A stretch of 64,000 nucleotides of DNA from contig CABMCJ010000004.1 in NCBI GenBank assembly GCA_902384585.1, positions 248,001 through 312,000 of the forward strand, read 5' to 3'. This document shows, in pieces, positions 36,818-44,822 of this stretch. The notes beneath the pieces were generated by a model. It was not told where the DNA came from, did not search any database, and saw only the letters and a list, made by a program, of their open reading frames with translations. The position numbers and the translations under genes were made by a program. Origin of the DNA: Candidatus Anstonella stagnisolia. Its GTDB lineage: Archaea > Micrarchaeota > Micrarchaeia > Anstonellales > Anstonellaceae. Position 1 is the first letter of the stretch. Every line of letters starts with the position of its first letter.

Positions 36818-37504
36818 ATGGAAAAGAGTAGTTTGGAGAGGGCGATTTCTGTGCTGCGGGCTGGAAAGCCGATTGTTGTGTTTGATTCCGCAAAGCGCGA
36901 GCGCGAGGCGGACATAATGGTGCACGCGAAATTTGCGAGCGCGAAAATGCTTCGCATGCTGCGCACGGATGCTGGCGGGCTTGTGTGCCTTGCGACGAAG
37001 GGGGAAGTTGCAAAGAAACTTGGGTTGCCTTTCCTTGCGGATGCATATGTGAGATGCGGATTGGGAAAGCTTGTGTACATGAAAACAAAATACGGGGACA
37101 AGCCTGCATTTTCTATTGCGGTGAACCATAGGGGGACTTATACGGGCATTACGGACAATGACAGGTCGCTTAGTGCGCGCGAGTTTGAGAAGATTGCGGC
37201 TGGAATTTTGGGGCGGGCGGAATTTGGGAAAATCGCTGCGGGGGAATGGGGCAGGAAGGAGTTTGAAAAGGAATTCAAGGCTCCGGGGCATTTGCAGCTT
37301 TTGATTGGGAAGAGCTTGGAAGAGAGAAGGGGACACACAGAACTTGGGCTTGCGCTTTGCGAGAGGGCTGGGCTTTCGCCTGCGATTCTCATGTGCGAAA
37401 TGCTTGGGAAGGGAAAGGCGCTTTCAAACGGGAAGGCGAAGGCATATGCAAAGAAAAATAAAATTGTATTCATAGAAGGCAGTGAAATTTACGGGAAGGA
37501 GTGA
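36818..37504 (+). CDS. ribB: 3,4-dihydroxy-2-butanone 4-phosphate synthase
   Basis: Converts ribulose 5-phosphate to the four-carbon precursor of riboflavin. The acidic active-site loop is FDSAKREREADIM, with the phosphate and metal region ITDNDRSLSA and the conserved RRGHTELGLALCERAGLSPA near the C-terminus. The 228-residue length fits the single-domain enzyme. ATG 36818 is chosen from its TATA spacing. It is the first gene of a complete riboflavin operon. Confidence 0.92.
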   Translation: MEKSSLERAISVLRAGKPIVVFDSAKREREADIMVHAKFASAKMLRMLRTDAGGLVCLATKGEVAKKLGLPFLADAYVRCGLGKLVYMKTKYGDKPAFSIAVNHRGTYTGITDNDRSLSAREFEKIAAGILGRAEFGKIAAGEWGRKEFEKEFKAPGHLQLLIGKSLEERRGHTELGLALCERAGLSPAILMCEMLGKGKALSNGKAKAYAKKNKIVFIEGSEIYGKE

Positions 37505-37576
37505 GCGGGCTTGTGAAAAATGCGGGCAAAGTAAATGCATGTGGAGTTCATGGAAAAACTGTAATTGGTGAAGCTT

Positions 37577-38056
37577 ATGAAAAAATTGAGAATCGGGCTT
37601 GCGGACACGACTTTCGCGCGCGCGGACATGGCGGCGTTTGCAATTGATGAGATAGAAAGGAAATTCCCGAAAATGAAAATTGAATTCGTGAGAAGGACTG
37701 TGCCGGGCATAAAGGATTTGCCAGTTGAGTGCAAGCTCCTTTATGTGCGCGACAAGTGCGATATCGTAATGGCATTTGGGATGGTGGGGAAAGAGCAGGT
37801 GGACAAGACGTGCGGGCACGAGGCGTCCCTTGGGATACAGTGGGCAAAACTCATGCTGGGCAAGCACATAATAGAAGTGTTCGTGCATGAGGATGAGGGG
37901 AAAGATGAGGCGGACTTGCTTTCGATTTTTGAAGACAGGAGCAGAAAGCATGCAATAAATGCTGTGCTCATTGCAACAAACCAGAGTGAGCTTACGAAAA
38001 TGGCTGGGAAAGGATTAAGGCAGGGCAGGCAGAGCGTTGGGAGAATAGGGGTGTAG
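37577..38056 (+). CDS. ribC: riboflavin synthase, archaeal type
   Basis: Dismutates two molecules of 6,7-dimethyl-8-ribityllumazine into riboflavin. It is the archaeal enzyme, related to lumazine synthase rather than to bacterial RibE. LADTTFARADMAAFAIDEIE, RRTVPGIKDLPVECKLL and the very conserved HIIEVFVHEDEGKDEADL identify it. The length of 159 residues is typical. GGTG lies 6 nt before ATG 37577. It sits between bacterial-type ribB and the ribH-ribA-ribD genes. Confidence 0.92.
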   Translation: MKKLRIGLADTTFARADMAAFAIDEIERKFPKMKIEFVRRTVPGIKDLPVECKLLYVRDKCDIVMAFGMVGKEQVDKTCGHEASLGIQWAKLMLGKHIIEVFVHEDEGKDEADLLSIFEDRSRKHAINAVLIATNQSELTKMAGKGLRQGRQSVGRIGV

Positions 38057-38059
38057 AAT

Positions 38060-38458
38060 ATGGGCATAGCTATTGTATCATCATTGTTCAATGAGGAGAT
38101 TACAAACGAGATGAGAAAGTCCACAAAAGCAACTGCTAGGAAACTGAAGGCGAAAATTTCCTGCGAGTATGCTGTGCCGGGAGTGTGCGACATACCTTTT
38201 GCGCTGCAAAAGGCGTTCAAGAGGCGTGACGTGCAGGCTGCGGTTGTGCTGGGCGCGGTTGTGAAGGGCGAGACAGAGCACGACCGGCTTATTGCAGAGG
38301 TTGCAGCGCACAAGTGCGTGGGGCTTTCCCTCAAATATGAGAAGCCGGTTGGATTTGGGATTATAGGGCCGGGGGCAACATGGGCAAAGGCAAGGAAAAG
38401 GGGGAAGGAATACGGGGAGCGCGCGATGTGCGCGGCGGTGGAAATGTGCAAACTGTGA
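38060..38458 (+). CDS. ribH: 6,7-dimethyl-8-ribityllumazine synthase
   Basis: Condenses the RibB product with the pyrimidine from RibD to give lumazine. Motifs include [28 protein letters not shown] and [18 protein letters not shown]. The length of 132 residues is close to archaeal homologues. It starts 3 nt after ribC, and its end overlaps the ribA start. Confidence 0.92.
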   Translation: MGIAIVSSLFNEEITNEMRKSTKATARKLKAKISCEYAVPGVCDIPFALQKAFKRRDVQAAVVLGAVVKGETEHDRLIAEVAAHKCVGLSLKYEKPVGFGIIGPGATWAKARKRGKEYGERAMCAAVEMCKL

Positions 38459-39024
38459 AAAGAATTGCAGAGGCAAAATTCCCAAGCAAGTACGGGGAAT
38501 TCAAGATAGTTGCGTTTGTTTCGATGGATGGGAAAGAGCACGTTGCGGTTGTGAAAGAGGGCAAAGGGAAGGGGATACCGCTTGTAAGATTGCACAGCGA
38601 ATGCCTTACCGGGGACGCGCTGGGCTCAAAAAGGTGCGACTGCGGAAGGCAGTTGCAGGGCGCGCTCAAGAAAATTTCCGCGAACGGGAGGGGCGCGCTT
38701 TTGTATTTGAGGCAGGAGGGAAGGGGGATAGGGCTTGCAAATAAAATAAGGGCTTATGCGCTCCAGGACAAGGGGCTTGACACCGTGGAGGCGAACGAGC
38801 AGCTGGGGTTCGGGGCGGACGAGAGGCATTTTGCGTTTGCAGCGTGCATCCTCAAGCAGCTTGGGTTTAAGAAAATAAGGCTGCTCACAAACAATCCTGA
38901 AAAAGTGCGCGCAATGCAGGAAAACGGGATAGAAGTTGTTGAGCGGGTTGCGCACGAATTTGCCACAAAGGAAAACAGGGGATATTTGAAAACAAAAAGG
39001 GAAAAGATGGGGCATTTGGTTTAG
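38446..39024 (+). CDS. ribA: GTP cyclohydrolase II
   Basis: Opens GTP in the first step of the pyrimidine branch of riboflavin synthesis. The zinc site is in [20 protein letters not shown], and the catalytic region reads [17 protein letters not shown]. This is the bacterial and plant enzyme; many archaea use the unrelated cyclohydrolase III instead. The start is ambiguous: GTG 38446 follows GGTGG by about 4 nt, while GTG 38455 overlaps the ribH stop as GTGA. Either gives about 190 residues, the normal single-domain size. Confidence 0.9.
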   Translation: MQTVKRIAEAKFPSKYGEFKIVAFVSMDGKEHVAVVKEGKGKGIPLVRLHSECLTGDALGSKRCDCGRQLQGALKKISANGRGALLYLRQEGRGIGLANKIRAYALQDKGLDTVEANEQLGFGADERHFAFAACILKQLGFKKIRLLTNNPEKVRAMQENGIEVVERVAHEFATKENRGYLKTKREKMGHLV

Positions 39025-39031
39025 GGGGCGT

Positions 39032-40114
39032 ATGCATTTGAAAGATGAAAAATTCATGAGGATTGCAATTGGGCTTGCGAAAAAGGCTGAGCCGCTGCCA
39101 AATCCGAGGGTAGGCGCAGTAATTGTGAAGAACGGGAAGGTAATTGCAACCGGATATCACCACAAGGCAGGGGAAGCGCACGCGGAAGTTAATGCGCTAA
39201 GGAAATTGGGGAAGGGGGAGGCAAAAAATTCAACGATTTATGTAACGCTTGAACCGTGCTCGCATTATGGGAGAACCCCTCCGTGCACAAAAGCGATTGT
39301 AGAGGCCGGGATTTCAAGAGTGGTGTATGCGGTTGAGGACCCGACAAGGAAGGTGAAGGGCGCGGAGGAACTAAAGAGGGCAGGCATAAGGGTGCAGGGT
39401 GGAATCCTTCAGAAAGAGGCGCAGGTGCTTAACCCTGCGTTTTACAAGGTTGCGAAAACAGGGATGCCTTTTGTCACTCTTAAAAGCGCGTGCTCGCTGG
39501 ATGGGAAAATCGCAAGCAAGAGCGGGGATTCAAAATGGATTTCCTCGCCTGCGTCCAGGGAGCTTGCGCACTGGCTGCGCGCCAAGAACGAAGGGATAAT
39601 TGCGGGAATTGGGACCGTGCTGCAGGACAATCCGAGGCTAACTGCGAGGCTGGAGGGGAGAAGGGACCCGATGCGCATAATACTGGACTCGAAGTTGCGC
39701 ATTCCCCTTGATGCAAAAGCCCTTGCGGGCGGAAGGGCGATTATTGCTGCGAATAAGGGATGCGACAAGAAAAAGAAGGAAAAGCTCGAGAGCATGGGCG
39801 TGAAAGTGCTTTTGTTTTCCGGAAAGAAGATTCCGCTAAAGCCGCTTTTGAAAAAGCTTGCAATGCTGAACATTACAAGCGTGCTTGTGGAGGGCGGGGG
39901 GGAAACCAACGCAGGCTTTGTGGAAGAAAAGCTCGTGGACAGGTACTATTTTTTTGTGTGCCCGAAAATAATCGGCGGGCGGGATGCAAAAAGCCCGGTG
40001 GAAGGCGAAGGGATTGTGAAAATTTCGAAGGCTCAAAAGCTTGTTTTTGAGAAAGTGGAGAAAATAGGCACGGACGTACTCATAGTCGCAGTGCCTTCGC
40101 CGGAAAAAGGATAA
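39032..40114 (+). CDS. ribD: bifunctional pyrimidine deaminase/reductase RibD
   Basis: Catalyses the deamination and side-chain reduction steps after GTP cyclohydrolase II. The N-terminal deaminase domain shows GEAHAEVNALRK and LEPCSHYGRTPPCTKAI, giving the zinc His and two Cys. The reductase domain includes SLDGKIASKSGDSKWISS and VEGGGETNAGF. The 360-residue length is normal. The full bacterial order of reactions is thus available in this archaeal operon. A decayed copy of its last bases follows the stop. Confidence 0.95.
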   Translation: MHLKDEKFMRIAIGLAKKAEPLPNPRVGAVIVKNGKVIATGYHHKAGEAHAEVNALRKLGKGEAKNSTIYVTLEPCSHYGRTPPCTKAIVEAGISRVVYAVEDPTRKVKGAEELKRAGIRVQGGILQKEAQVLNPAFYKVAKTGMPFVTLKSACSLDGKIASKSGDSKWISSPASRELAHWLRAKNEGIIAGIGTVLQDNPRLTARLEGRRDPMRIILDSKLRIPLDAKALAGGRAIIAANKGCDKKKKEKLESMGVKVLLFSGKKIPLKPLLKKLAMLNITSVLVEGGGETNAGFVEEKLVDRYYFFVCPKIIGGRDAKSPVEGEGIVKISKAQKLVFEKVEKIGTDVLIVAVPSPEKG

Positions 40115-40170
40115 GCGGCGGATTGGGGCGGGTGCGCCCATAACCGCAGTGCCTTTGCATGAAAAAAGAT
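40081..40170. repeat. imperfect direct repeat of the ribD 3' end
   Basis: The 32 bases at 40081-40112, ending inside the ribD stop codon, match those at 40139-40170 at 26 of 32 positions without gaps, with a 58-bp period. The shared core is CGCAGTGCCTT. The second copy is outside the gene. It is the clearest of several gene-end duplications in the window. Confidence 0.6.
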
Positions 40171-40244
40171 TTGGGCATCAATTGGGGCTTATTTTGGGAA
40201 AGCCGTTTATAAGCAGCATCCGTAAGTTTTAGCGGGGTGGTGCT

Positions 40245-40319
40245 ATGGGCATTCGGATGGCAATCGCCGTTATTGCGCTTGCGCTCCTCATACTTGCAGG
40301 GCTTTTGCTTGGGGGGTAA
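40245..40319 (+). CDS. 24-residue single-helix membrane microprotein
   Basis: A short frame reading MGIRMAIAVIALALLILAGL plus LLGG: two positive charges followed by one hydrophobic helix. It has a GGGGTGG ribosome binding site and a TTTATAAG box about 40 nt upstream, so expression is plausible. It precedes the CuA-type lipoprotein group by 76 nt, but the palindrome and TATA box at 40346 lie between them, so it is probably a separate unit. Function unknown. Confidence 0.5.
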   Translation: MGIRMAIAVIALALLILAGLLLGG

Positions 40320-40345
40320 GGGGCAGGAATAACGAAAGTATTTTA

Positions 40346-40358
40346 ATAACATCGTTAT
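40346..40358. promoter_or_regulatory. ATAAC-N3-GTTAT palindrome at the CuA lipoprotein promoter
   Basis: A perfect palindrome ATAAC-ATC-GTTAT whose right arm merges with a TATA-like TTATAAATA. The gene start is at 40396 with GAGGTGG before it. The position means a bound protein would compete with TBP. The same motif lies at the suf regulator and at bcp. Confidence 0.6.
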
Positions 40359-40395
40359 AAATAGGCTGCACTGGATTAACATTCGAGGTGGGAAA

Positions 40396-40947
40396 ATGAA
40401 ATTATTGGTCGTAATGCTTGTGGCGTCCGTGCTTCTTCTGTACGGGTGCACGCAGAACTCCGGGAACGTGCAGAATGCCATTGCTGCCGGGACCCCGGGC
40501 ACGCCAAGTGCAACTGGGCAAACCCAAAGCGGCGCGAACGGGCAGGTTGCTTCCGGAGCAGCGGGTTCAGCAGCAGGAGGGCAGCCCGACAGCGGCGTGA
40601 ATTCTGCCCCAAGCGTGCAAACTGATAACGGCACAGGCGCAGCAGGCGGAAACCCGGCTGGCGCAGGAAGCACAGTAAAGGAATTCACAGTGGAAGCAAG
40701 CGACTGGCAGTTTTCGCCCTCAACGATTACGGTGAACAAGGGGGACACCGTGAGGATAACGCTTGTGAACAAGGACGTTTCGCATGGGATTGCGGTAAGG
40801 GAATTCAACTTTAGCCTCAAGGCGGATGCGGGGCAGAGCGCAACCGGCGAGTTTGTTGCAAGCACTGCCGGGACTTACAGTTTCTTCTGCAACGTGTTCT
40901 GCGGAGAAGGGCATCGGGGCATGACTGGGACGTTGGTCGTGAAGTAG
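40396..40947 (+). CDS. lipoprotein with CuA-type cupredoxin domain
   Basis: A 183-residue exported protein: signal with lipobox (ASVLLLYGC), a Gly/Ala/Ser/Asn-rich linker to about residue 93, then a cupredoxin. The C-terminal motif C165-x3-C169-G-x2-H173-x2-M176, together with His130 in DVSHGIAV, is exactly the ligand set of the binuclear CuA centre in cytochrome oxidase subunit II. There is no transmembrane hairpin and no oxidase gene nearby. It may carry electrons or copper outside the membrane. The next two lipoprotein genes follow within 1 and about 20 nt. Confidence 0.85.
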   Translation: MKLLVVMLVASVLLLYGCTQNSGNVQNAIAAGTPGTPSATGQTQSGANGQVASGAAGSAAGGQPDSGVNSAPSVQTDNGTGAAGGNPAGAGSTVKEFTVEASDWQFSPSTITVNKGDTVRITLVNKDVSHGIAVREFNFSLKADAGQSATGEFVASTAGTYSFFCNVFCGEGHRGMTGTLVVK

Positions 40948-40948
40948 G

Positions 40949-42007
40949 ATGCGCAAAATATTCCCTGCCCTCTTCCTGCTCGCGCTTGCGGCAGGGTGCG
41001 TGCAGCAGCAGAATTTCGGGGCGTTTGGCAGCACGCACGAGCATGCGGACTTCAAGATGTATGTGAACGGGCAGGCGCTGGACTTTTCGCAGGCAAAATA
41101 CCAGGAGCCCCTTGGCCCGAACGGAACCGACACGAACTGCACCAATGAAAGCACGCTTGCGCACTTGCACGGGGGGGACGGGGACGTCGTGCACAAGCAC
41201 GCAACAGGCGTTACGTGGGGCTATTTTTTCTCCACGATTGGGATAAACCTTACGGATAACTGCATTGTGCTTGACAATGGGACTGCGTTTTGCAACTCTG
41301 AAAATGGAAAGTGGAGATATTTTGTAAATGGGAGGGAAACAGGCGCAGTAAGGGACACTGAGATAAAGAATCTGGACAGGGTGCTTATCACGTACGGGGC
41401 AAATGATGCGCAGATAAGCGGGCAGCTTGCATCCGTAACCTCCAAGGCTGCTGCTGAGAGCACAAACGGGGCGTGCGGTTCCGGAAACAGCAGCACAAAC
41501 GTAACGGGCGCGTTTGACAAGGATGCGATTGCACAGGAATATTTCAGGCTCGAGGGGATTGCACAGCAGAGGAACCTCACTGCCAAAGACCTTGGGATGC
41601 TTGGGAATCTCACATCCGAAAATGGGAAGCTAAGTGATGCATACAATGAGGCGCTCTGGATGCAAGAGCACAATTATACGCACCATATGGAACATGCCCT
41701 CGGGGCGGTTTATTACATTGCAACTGAGGGGAGCTGGGCGTGCCCGGCAGACCCGCTTTCGCACGTGGGCATTTTCCTTGAGGCAAACGAAAGCAAGATG
41801 GCTGCGGATTCAATAGCAGAAGGCAGGGATGCGCTTGCGCAGTGGGAGCCGAAAGCAGTTGCAATGAAAGCGCAAAATCCGGACACTTACCCCGGCCTTG
41901 GTAACATGCTTTCGGTCATGAAAAAAGAGATAAGCGATTTTATGGCAGGGGATTATGAGGGCGCAAAGCAGGGTGCAAAATACCTTGAGCAGAACGGATA
42001 CTGTTAA
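40949..42007 (+). CDS. His-rich lipoprotein of two domains
   Basis: A 352-residue exported lipoprotein (FLLALAAGC). The first domain has HEHADFKMYVNGQALDFSQ and LAHLHGGDGDVVHKH, seven histidines in two short clusters that suggest copper or other metal binding. I recall similar segments in uncharacterised membrane-anchored proteins of archaea and actinobacteria. The second domain (about residues 170-352) is helical with HNYTHHMEHALG. It starts 1 nt after the CuA lipoprotein, so the two are co-translated. Confidence 0.7.
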   Translation: MRKIFPALFLLALAAGCVQQQNFGAFGSTHEHADFKMYVNGQALDFSQAKYQEPLGPNGTDTNCTNESTLAHLHGGDGDVVHKHATGVTWGYFFSTIGINLTDNCIVLDNGTAFCNSENGKWRYFVNGRETGAVRDTEIKNLDRVLITYGANDAQISGQLASVTSKAAAESTNGACGSGNSSTNVTGAFDKDAIAQEYFRLEGIAQQRNLTAKDLGMLGNLTSENGKLSDAYNEALWMQEHNYTHHMEHALGAVYYIATEGSWACPADPLSHVGIFLEANESKMAADSIAEGRDALAQWEPKAVAMKAQNPDTYPGLGNMLSVMKKEISDFMAGDYEGAKQGAKYLEQNGYC

Positions 42008-42026
42008 TGATTACAGAGGGGGGCGC

Positions 42027-42488
42027 ATGGAAAAAATTAGAGGAAAACTGCTTGTTCTTTTTGTTGTTGCAGGAATTGCGCTGCTTTTTGGGTGCGTGCA
42101 GGATTCAGGGAATTACGGGGCAGGAAACAATGGGGGAGCATACGGGAGCAATGGCAATGCGGCTCCTTCTGGAAACGGAATGATGAATAACGGGAATGGA
42201 GCGTACTGGGCAAATGGAACCCGCGGAATGATGAACGGCTCTTATCGTGGAAGGGGAAACGGAACAGGCTATGGGAATGGAAGCAGGGGGATGATGGGCA
42301 ACCTTACGCAGGAACAGAGGCAGCAGATTATAGCGCAGATTGCGCAGGCTGTTACGGATGCGTGCAATGGAAAGGCGGAAGGGGATGCGTGCGAGCTGGG
42401 TGCGTTTGGAAGGAACATTAGCGGCACGTGCAAGATAAGCAACGGGAACCTGGGATGCTCTTTTGGAATGATGGGCAACCGGCAGTGA
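42027..42488 (+). CDS. Gly/Asn/Met-rich lipoprotein
   Basis: A 153-residue lipoprotein (VVAGIALLFGC) with a low-complexity middle of glycine, asparagine and repeated Met pairs (GMMNN, RGMMNG, RGMMGN) and a C-terminal part with four cysteines. Methionine pairs of this kind can bind Cu(I), which would fit the neighbouring CuA and His-rich lipoproteins. GAGGGGGG precedes the ATG. The family is unknown. Confidence 0.6.
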   Translation: MEKIRGKLLVLFVVAGIALLFGCVQDSGNYGAGNNGGAYGSNGNAAPSGNGMMNNGNGAYWANGTRGMMNGSYRGRGNGTGYGNGSRGMMGNLTQEQRQQIIAQIAQAVTDACNGKAEGDACELGAFGRNISGTCKISNGNLGCSFGMMGNRQ

Positions 42489-42502
42489 TAGTAATTTTTT
42501 CC

Positions 42503-43189
42503 TTATTCCAGTTTTTTTACGATTTGCAGCAAATCTGAGAAGCGCTCTATTTCAAAGTCAGAGTGCACGCTGTCGTCCATGCCTATTACTGCGCCGTATT
42601 TTGCAAAGCACGTGCGCATTCCAGCTTGTTTTGCACCCTTTATGTCGCGGCTGAGGTTGTCGCCTGTGAAAAGGATTTGCGAAGGCTCAAGCGCGAGAGT
42701 GGTGAGAAGCTTTTGGAAAGGCTCCTGCGAGGGCTTTGAGGCATTTGTATCGTGGAAAGTAATTACTGTGTCGAAATAGCCTGCAAGGTTTGTGAGAAGC
42801 AATCTTTGCCATGCCTTATTTCTTGGGGCATCTGTTACGACTGCAAGCTTATATTTTGCGCGAAGCTCCATGAGGGTTTGGGGGACATCTGGGTATGGGT
42901 GCAGGACTGCGAACTTTGTTTTTAGGTATGCGAGGATGCCTGCCTGCTGTATGCGCTCTGCCTTGTTAAGGGGCAAATGGAAAGGATACACAACGTCAAA
43001 GAAAGTCTTTTGGTACTCTATTCCTTTCTTTGAGTATATCTCGAATATTTTTTCCTCTGCCTCCTCTTTTGAGAGAGGCAGACCGTTCTCCACCATTGCG
43101 GCTGCGGCTGCCTGCGCGGTTTTTCTCTTGAAAAGCATGAAATTTATGAGCGTGTTGTACAAATCAAATGCGAGTGCCGCGAGCTTCAT
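42503..43189 (-). CDS. HAD-superfamily hydrolase
   Basis: A 228-residue phosphatase-like protein with HAD motif I LAFDLYNTL, motif II VVTDAP, a lysine in ASKPSQEPF and motif IV FTGDNLSRDIKGAKQAGM. The cap domain is helical, as in subfamily I enzymes such as phosphoglycolate phosphatase. The second aspartate of motif I is replaced (DLYNT rather than DxDxT), which is seen in some dehalogenase- and phosphatase-type members. The longer upstream frame is not conserved. It is divergent from lysS. Confidence 0.8.
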   Translation of the reverse strand: MKLAALAFDLYNTLINFMLFKRKTAQAAAAAMVENGLPLSKEEAEEKIFEIYSKKGIEYQKTFFDVVYPFHLPLNKAERIQQAGILAYLKTKFAVLHPYPDVPQTLMELRAKYKLAVVTDAPRNKAWQRLLLTNLAGYFDTVITFHDTNASKPSQEPFQKLLTTLALEPSQILFTGDNLSRDIKGAKQAGMRTCFAKYGAVIGMDDSVHSDFEIERFSDLLQIVKKLE

Positions 43190-43253
43190 GGAAAGCTCTT
43201 GCAGAGAACATTTTAATAAATAAGGGAGCAAAAAGAGAATATAGCGTGAGAGT

Positions 43254-44822
43254 ATGGAAAATAAGCAAAAAGAACTTGACAAGGGAGCCGCGGCGTCGGA
43301 TGCGGAACTTGACAAGGGAAGCATGCACTGGTCGCAGCAGCTTGCGCAAGAGGTAGTGCAAAAGGCAAAAGAGCCGTATTTGATAAGCGCGGGCATGACA
43401 ACGAGCGGGCCGTGCCATCTTGGGACGCTTTGCGAATTCCTGTACCCCCAAGGCATAAAGAAAGCGCTTGAGATGCAGGGGAAAAAGGCAAAGTACTATT
43501 TTGTTGCAGACATTTTTGATGCGTTTGACGGCGTTCCTTCTGTTTTTGAGAAGTACAAGAGCGTGCTTGAGCCGCACCTTGGAAAGCCGCTTTATGTTGT
43601 GCCTGACCCAACTGGGAAAACTGCGAGCTTTGGGGAGCATTTCATGACCGAGGCGCAGGAAATAATGAAGCATTTCGGGGTGGAAGCGCAGATAATAAAG
43701 ATAAATGAGGTTTATGCAAAAGGCGCGTTTGACAAGTATGCAAAGCTCTTTTTGCAGCAGGAGGAGAAAGTAAAAGAGGTTGTTGCGCGCACTAGCCTGA
43801 GGAAAGAGCTTCCTGCAGACTGGTCGCCCATAATGCCTGTGTGCGAAAAGTGCGGCAGGATTGCGACCACGCGGGTTACGGAGCACACTGATGAGAGTTA
43901 CAAGTATGCGTGTGATAAGGACGTGAAATATACTAAGGGATGCGGGCACAAAGGTGAGAATAAGCTTTCAGACCACAAGTACAAATTGAACTGGAGGCTG
44001 CACTGGCCTTCTTGGATGGATTATTTTGGCACAAGCATTGAGGGAGCGGGAGTGGATCACCACACGAGGGGGGGAAGCTGGGACACGCTTCTTGGAATAT
44101 TTAAGGAAATTTTCAAGAAAGAGCCGCCAATCGGGTACAAATTCGGGTTCATACTTTTTGAGGGAAAGAAATATTCCAAGAGCAAGGGAACTGGGATGGG
44201 GGTTTCGCAGCTCATGAAGCTGCTGCCTCCTGAGGCGATAAAGTACATGCTGCTAAAACCCGACTTGCAGGAGAATATAGATATCAATCCCACAAGCGTG
44301 AACATGCTGAGGCTGCTTGAGGACTATCAGGGTGCGGTTGCGCTCATTGGGGCGGATGAGGAGAGCATGAGCAGGGCGGACAGGAAAAGATTGCAGGCTG
44401 CGAGACTCTCAAAAATACATGAGTGGAAGACCGCTTTCCTTGATGTCATATTATATAGGCAGCTTTATGGAAGCTGGGAAAACGTTGCGAAGGAGAGCAA
44501 GGATGCTGCGGGCGTGAAATATCTTTCTCATTACATTGAGGAGTGGGAGAAAGCAGGGTTTATACCTGAGGAATATTCGTACAAGTACATGCCGCACAAA
44601 GCAGAAGGGAAGCTGAAAGAATTCTTTGAAAGCTTGAAAGATGGGATACAACCCATTGAGATACACAATGCGGTCTTTGAGTTTGCAAAAGCGAATTCCA
44701 TACAGCCTGGGGATTTCTTCAAGTCCATTTACCAGCTCTTGCTTGGGAAGGACAAGGGGCCCAAGCTTGGGAAATTCCTGCATGCGCTTGGGGTTTCGCG
44801 CGTGAAAAAGGATGTGCTTTGA
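43254..44822 (+). CDS. lysS: lysyl-tRNA synthetase, class I
   Basis: Charges tRNA-Lys with the class I enzyme characteristic of most archaea. Class I signatures are GMTTSGPCHLGTL (HIGH-like) and KYSKSKGTGMG (KMSKS-like). A zinc-binding segment begins VCEKCGRIATT. The length of 522 residues is normal. ATTTTAATAAATAAG upstream gives a possible promoter. Its stop overlaps the next start as TGATG. Confidence 0.95.
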   Translation: MENKQKELDKGAAASDAELDKGSMHWSQQLAQEVVQKAKEPYLISAGMTTSGPCHLGTLCEFLYPQGIKKALEMQGKKAKYYFVADIFDAFDGVPSVFEKYKSVLEPHLGKPLYVVPDPTGKTASFGEHFMTEAQEIMKHFGVEAQIIKINEVYAKGAFDKYAKLFLQQEEKVKEVVARTSLRKELPADWSPIMPVCEKCGRIATTRVTEHTDESYKYACDKDVKYTKGCGHKGENKLSDHKYKLNWRLHWPSWMDYFGTSIEGAGVDHHTRGGSWDTLLGIFKEIFKKEPPIGYKFGFILFEGKKYSKSKGTGMGVSQLMKLLPPEAIKYMLLKPDLQENIDINPTSVNMLRLLEDYQGAVALIGADEESMSRADRKRLQAARLSKIHEWKTAFLDVILYRQLYGSWENVAKESKDAAGVKYLSHYIEEWEKAGFIPEEYSYKYMPHKAEGKLKEFFESLKDGIQPIEIHNAVFEFAKANSIQPGDFFKSIYQLLLGKDKGPKLGKFLHALGVSRVKKDVL

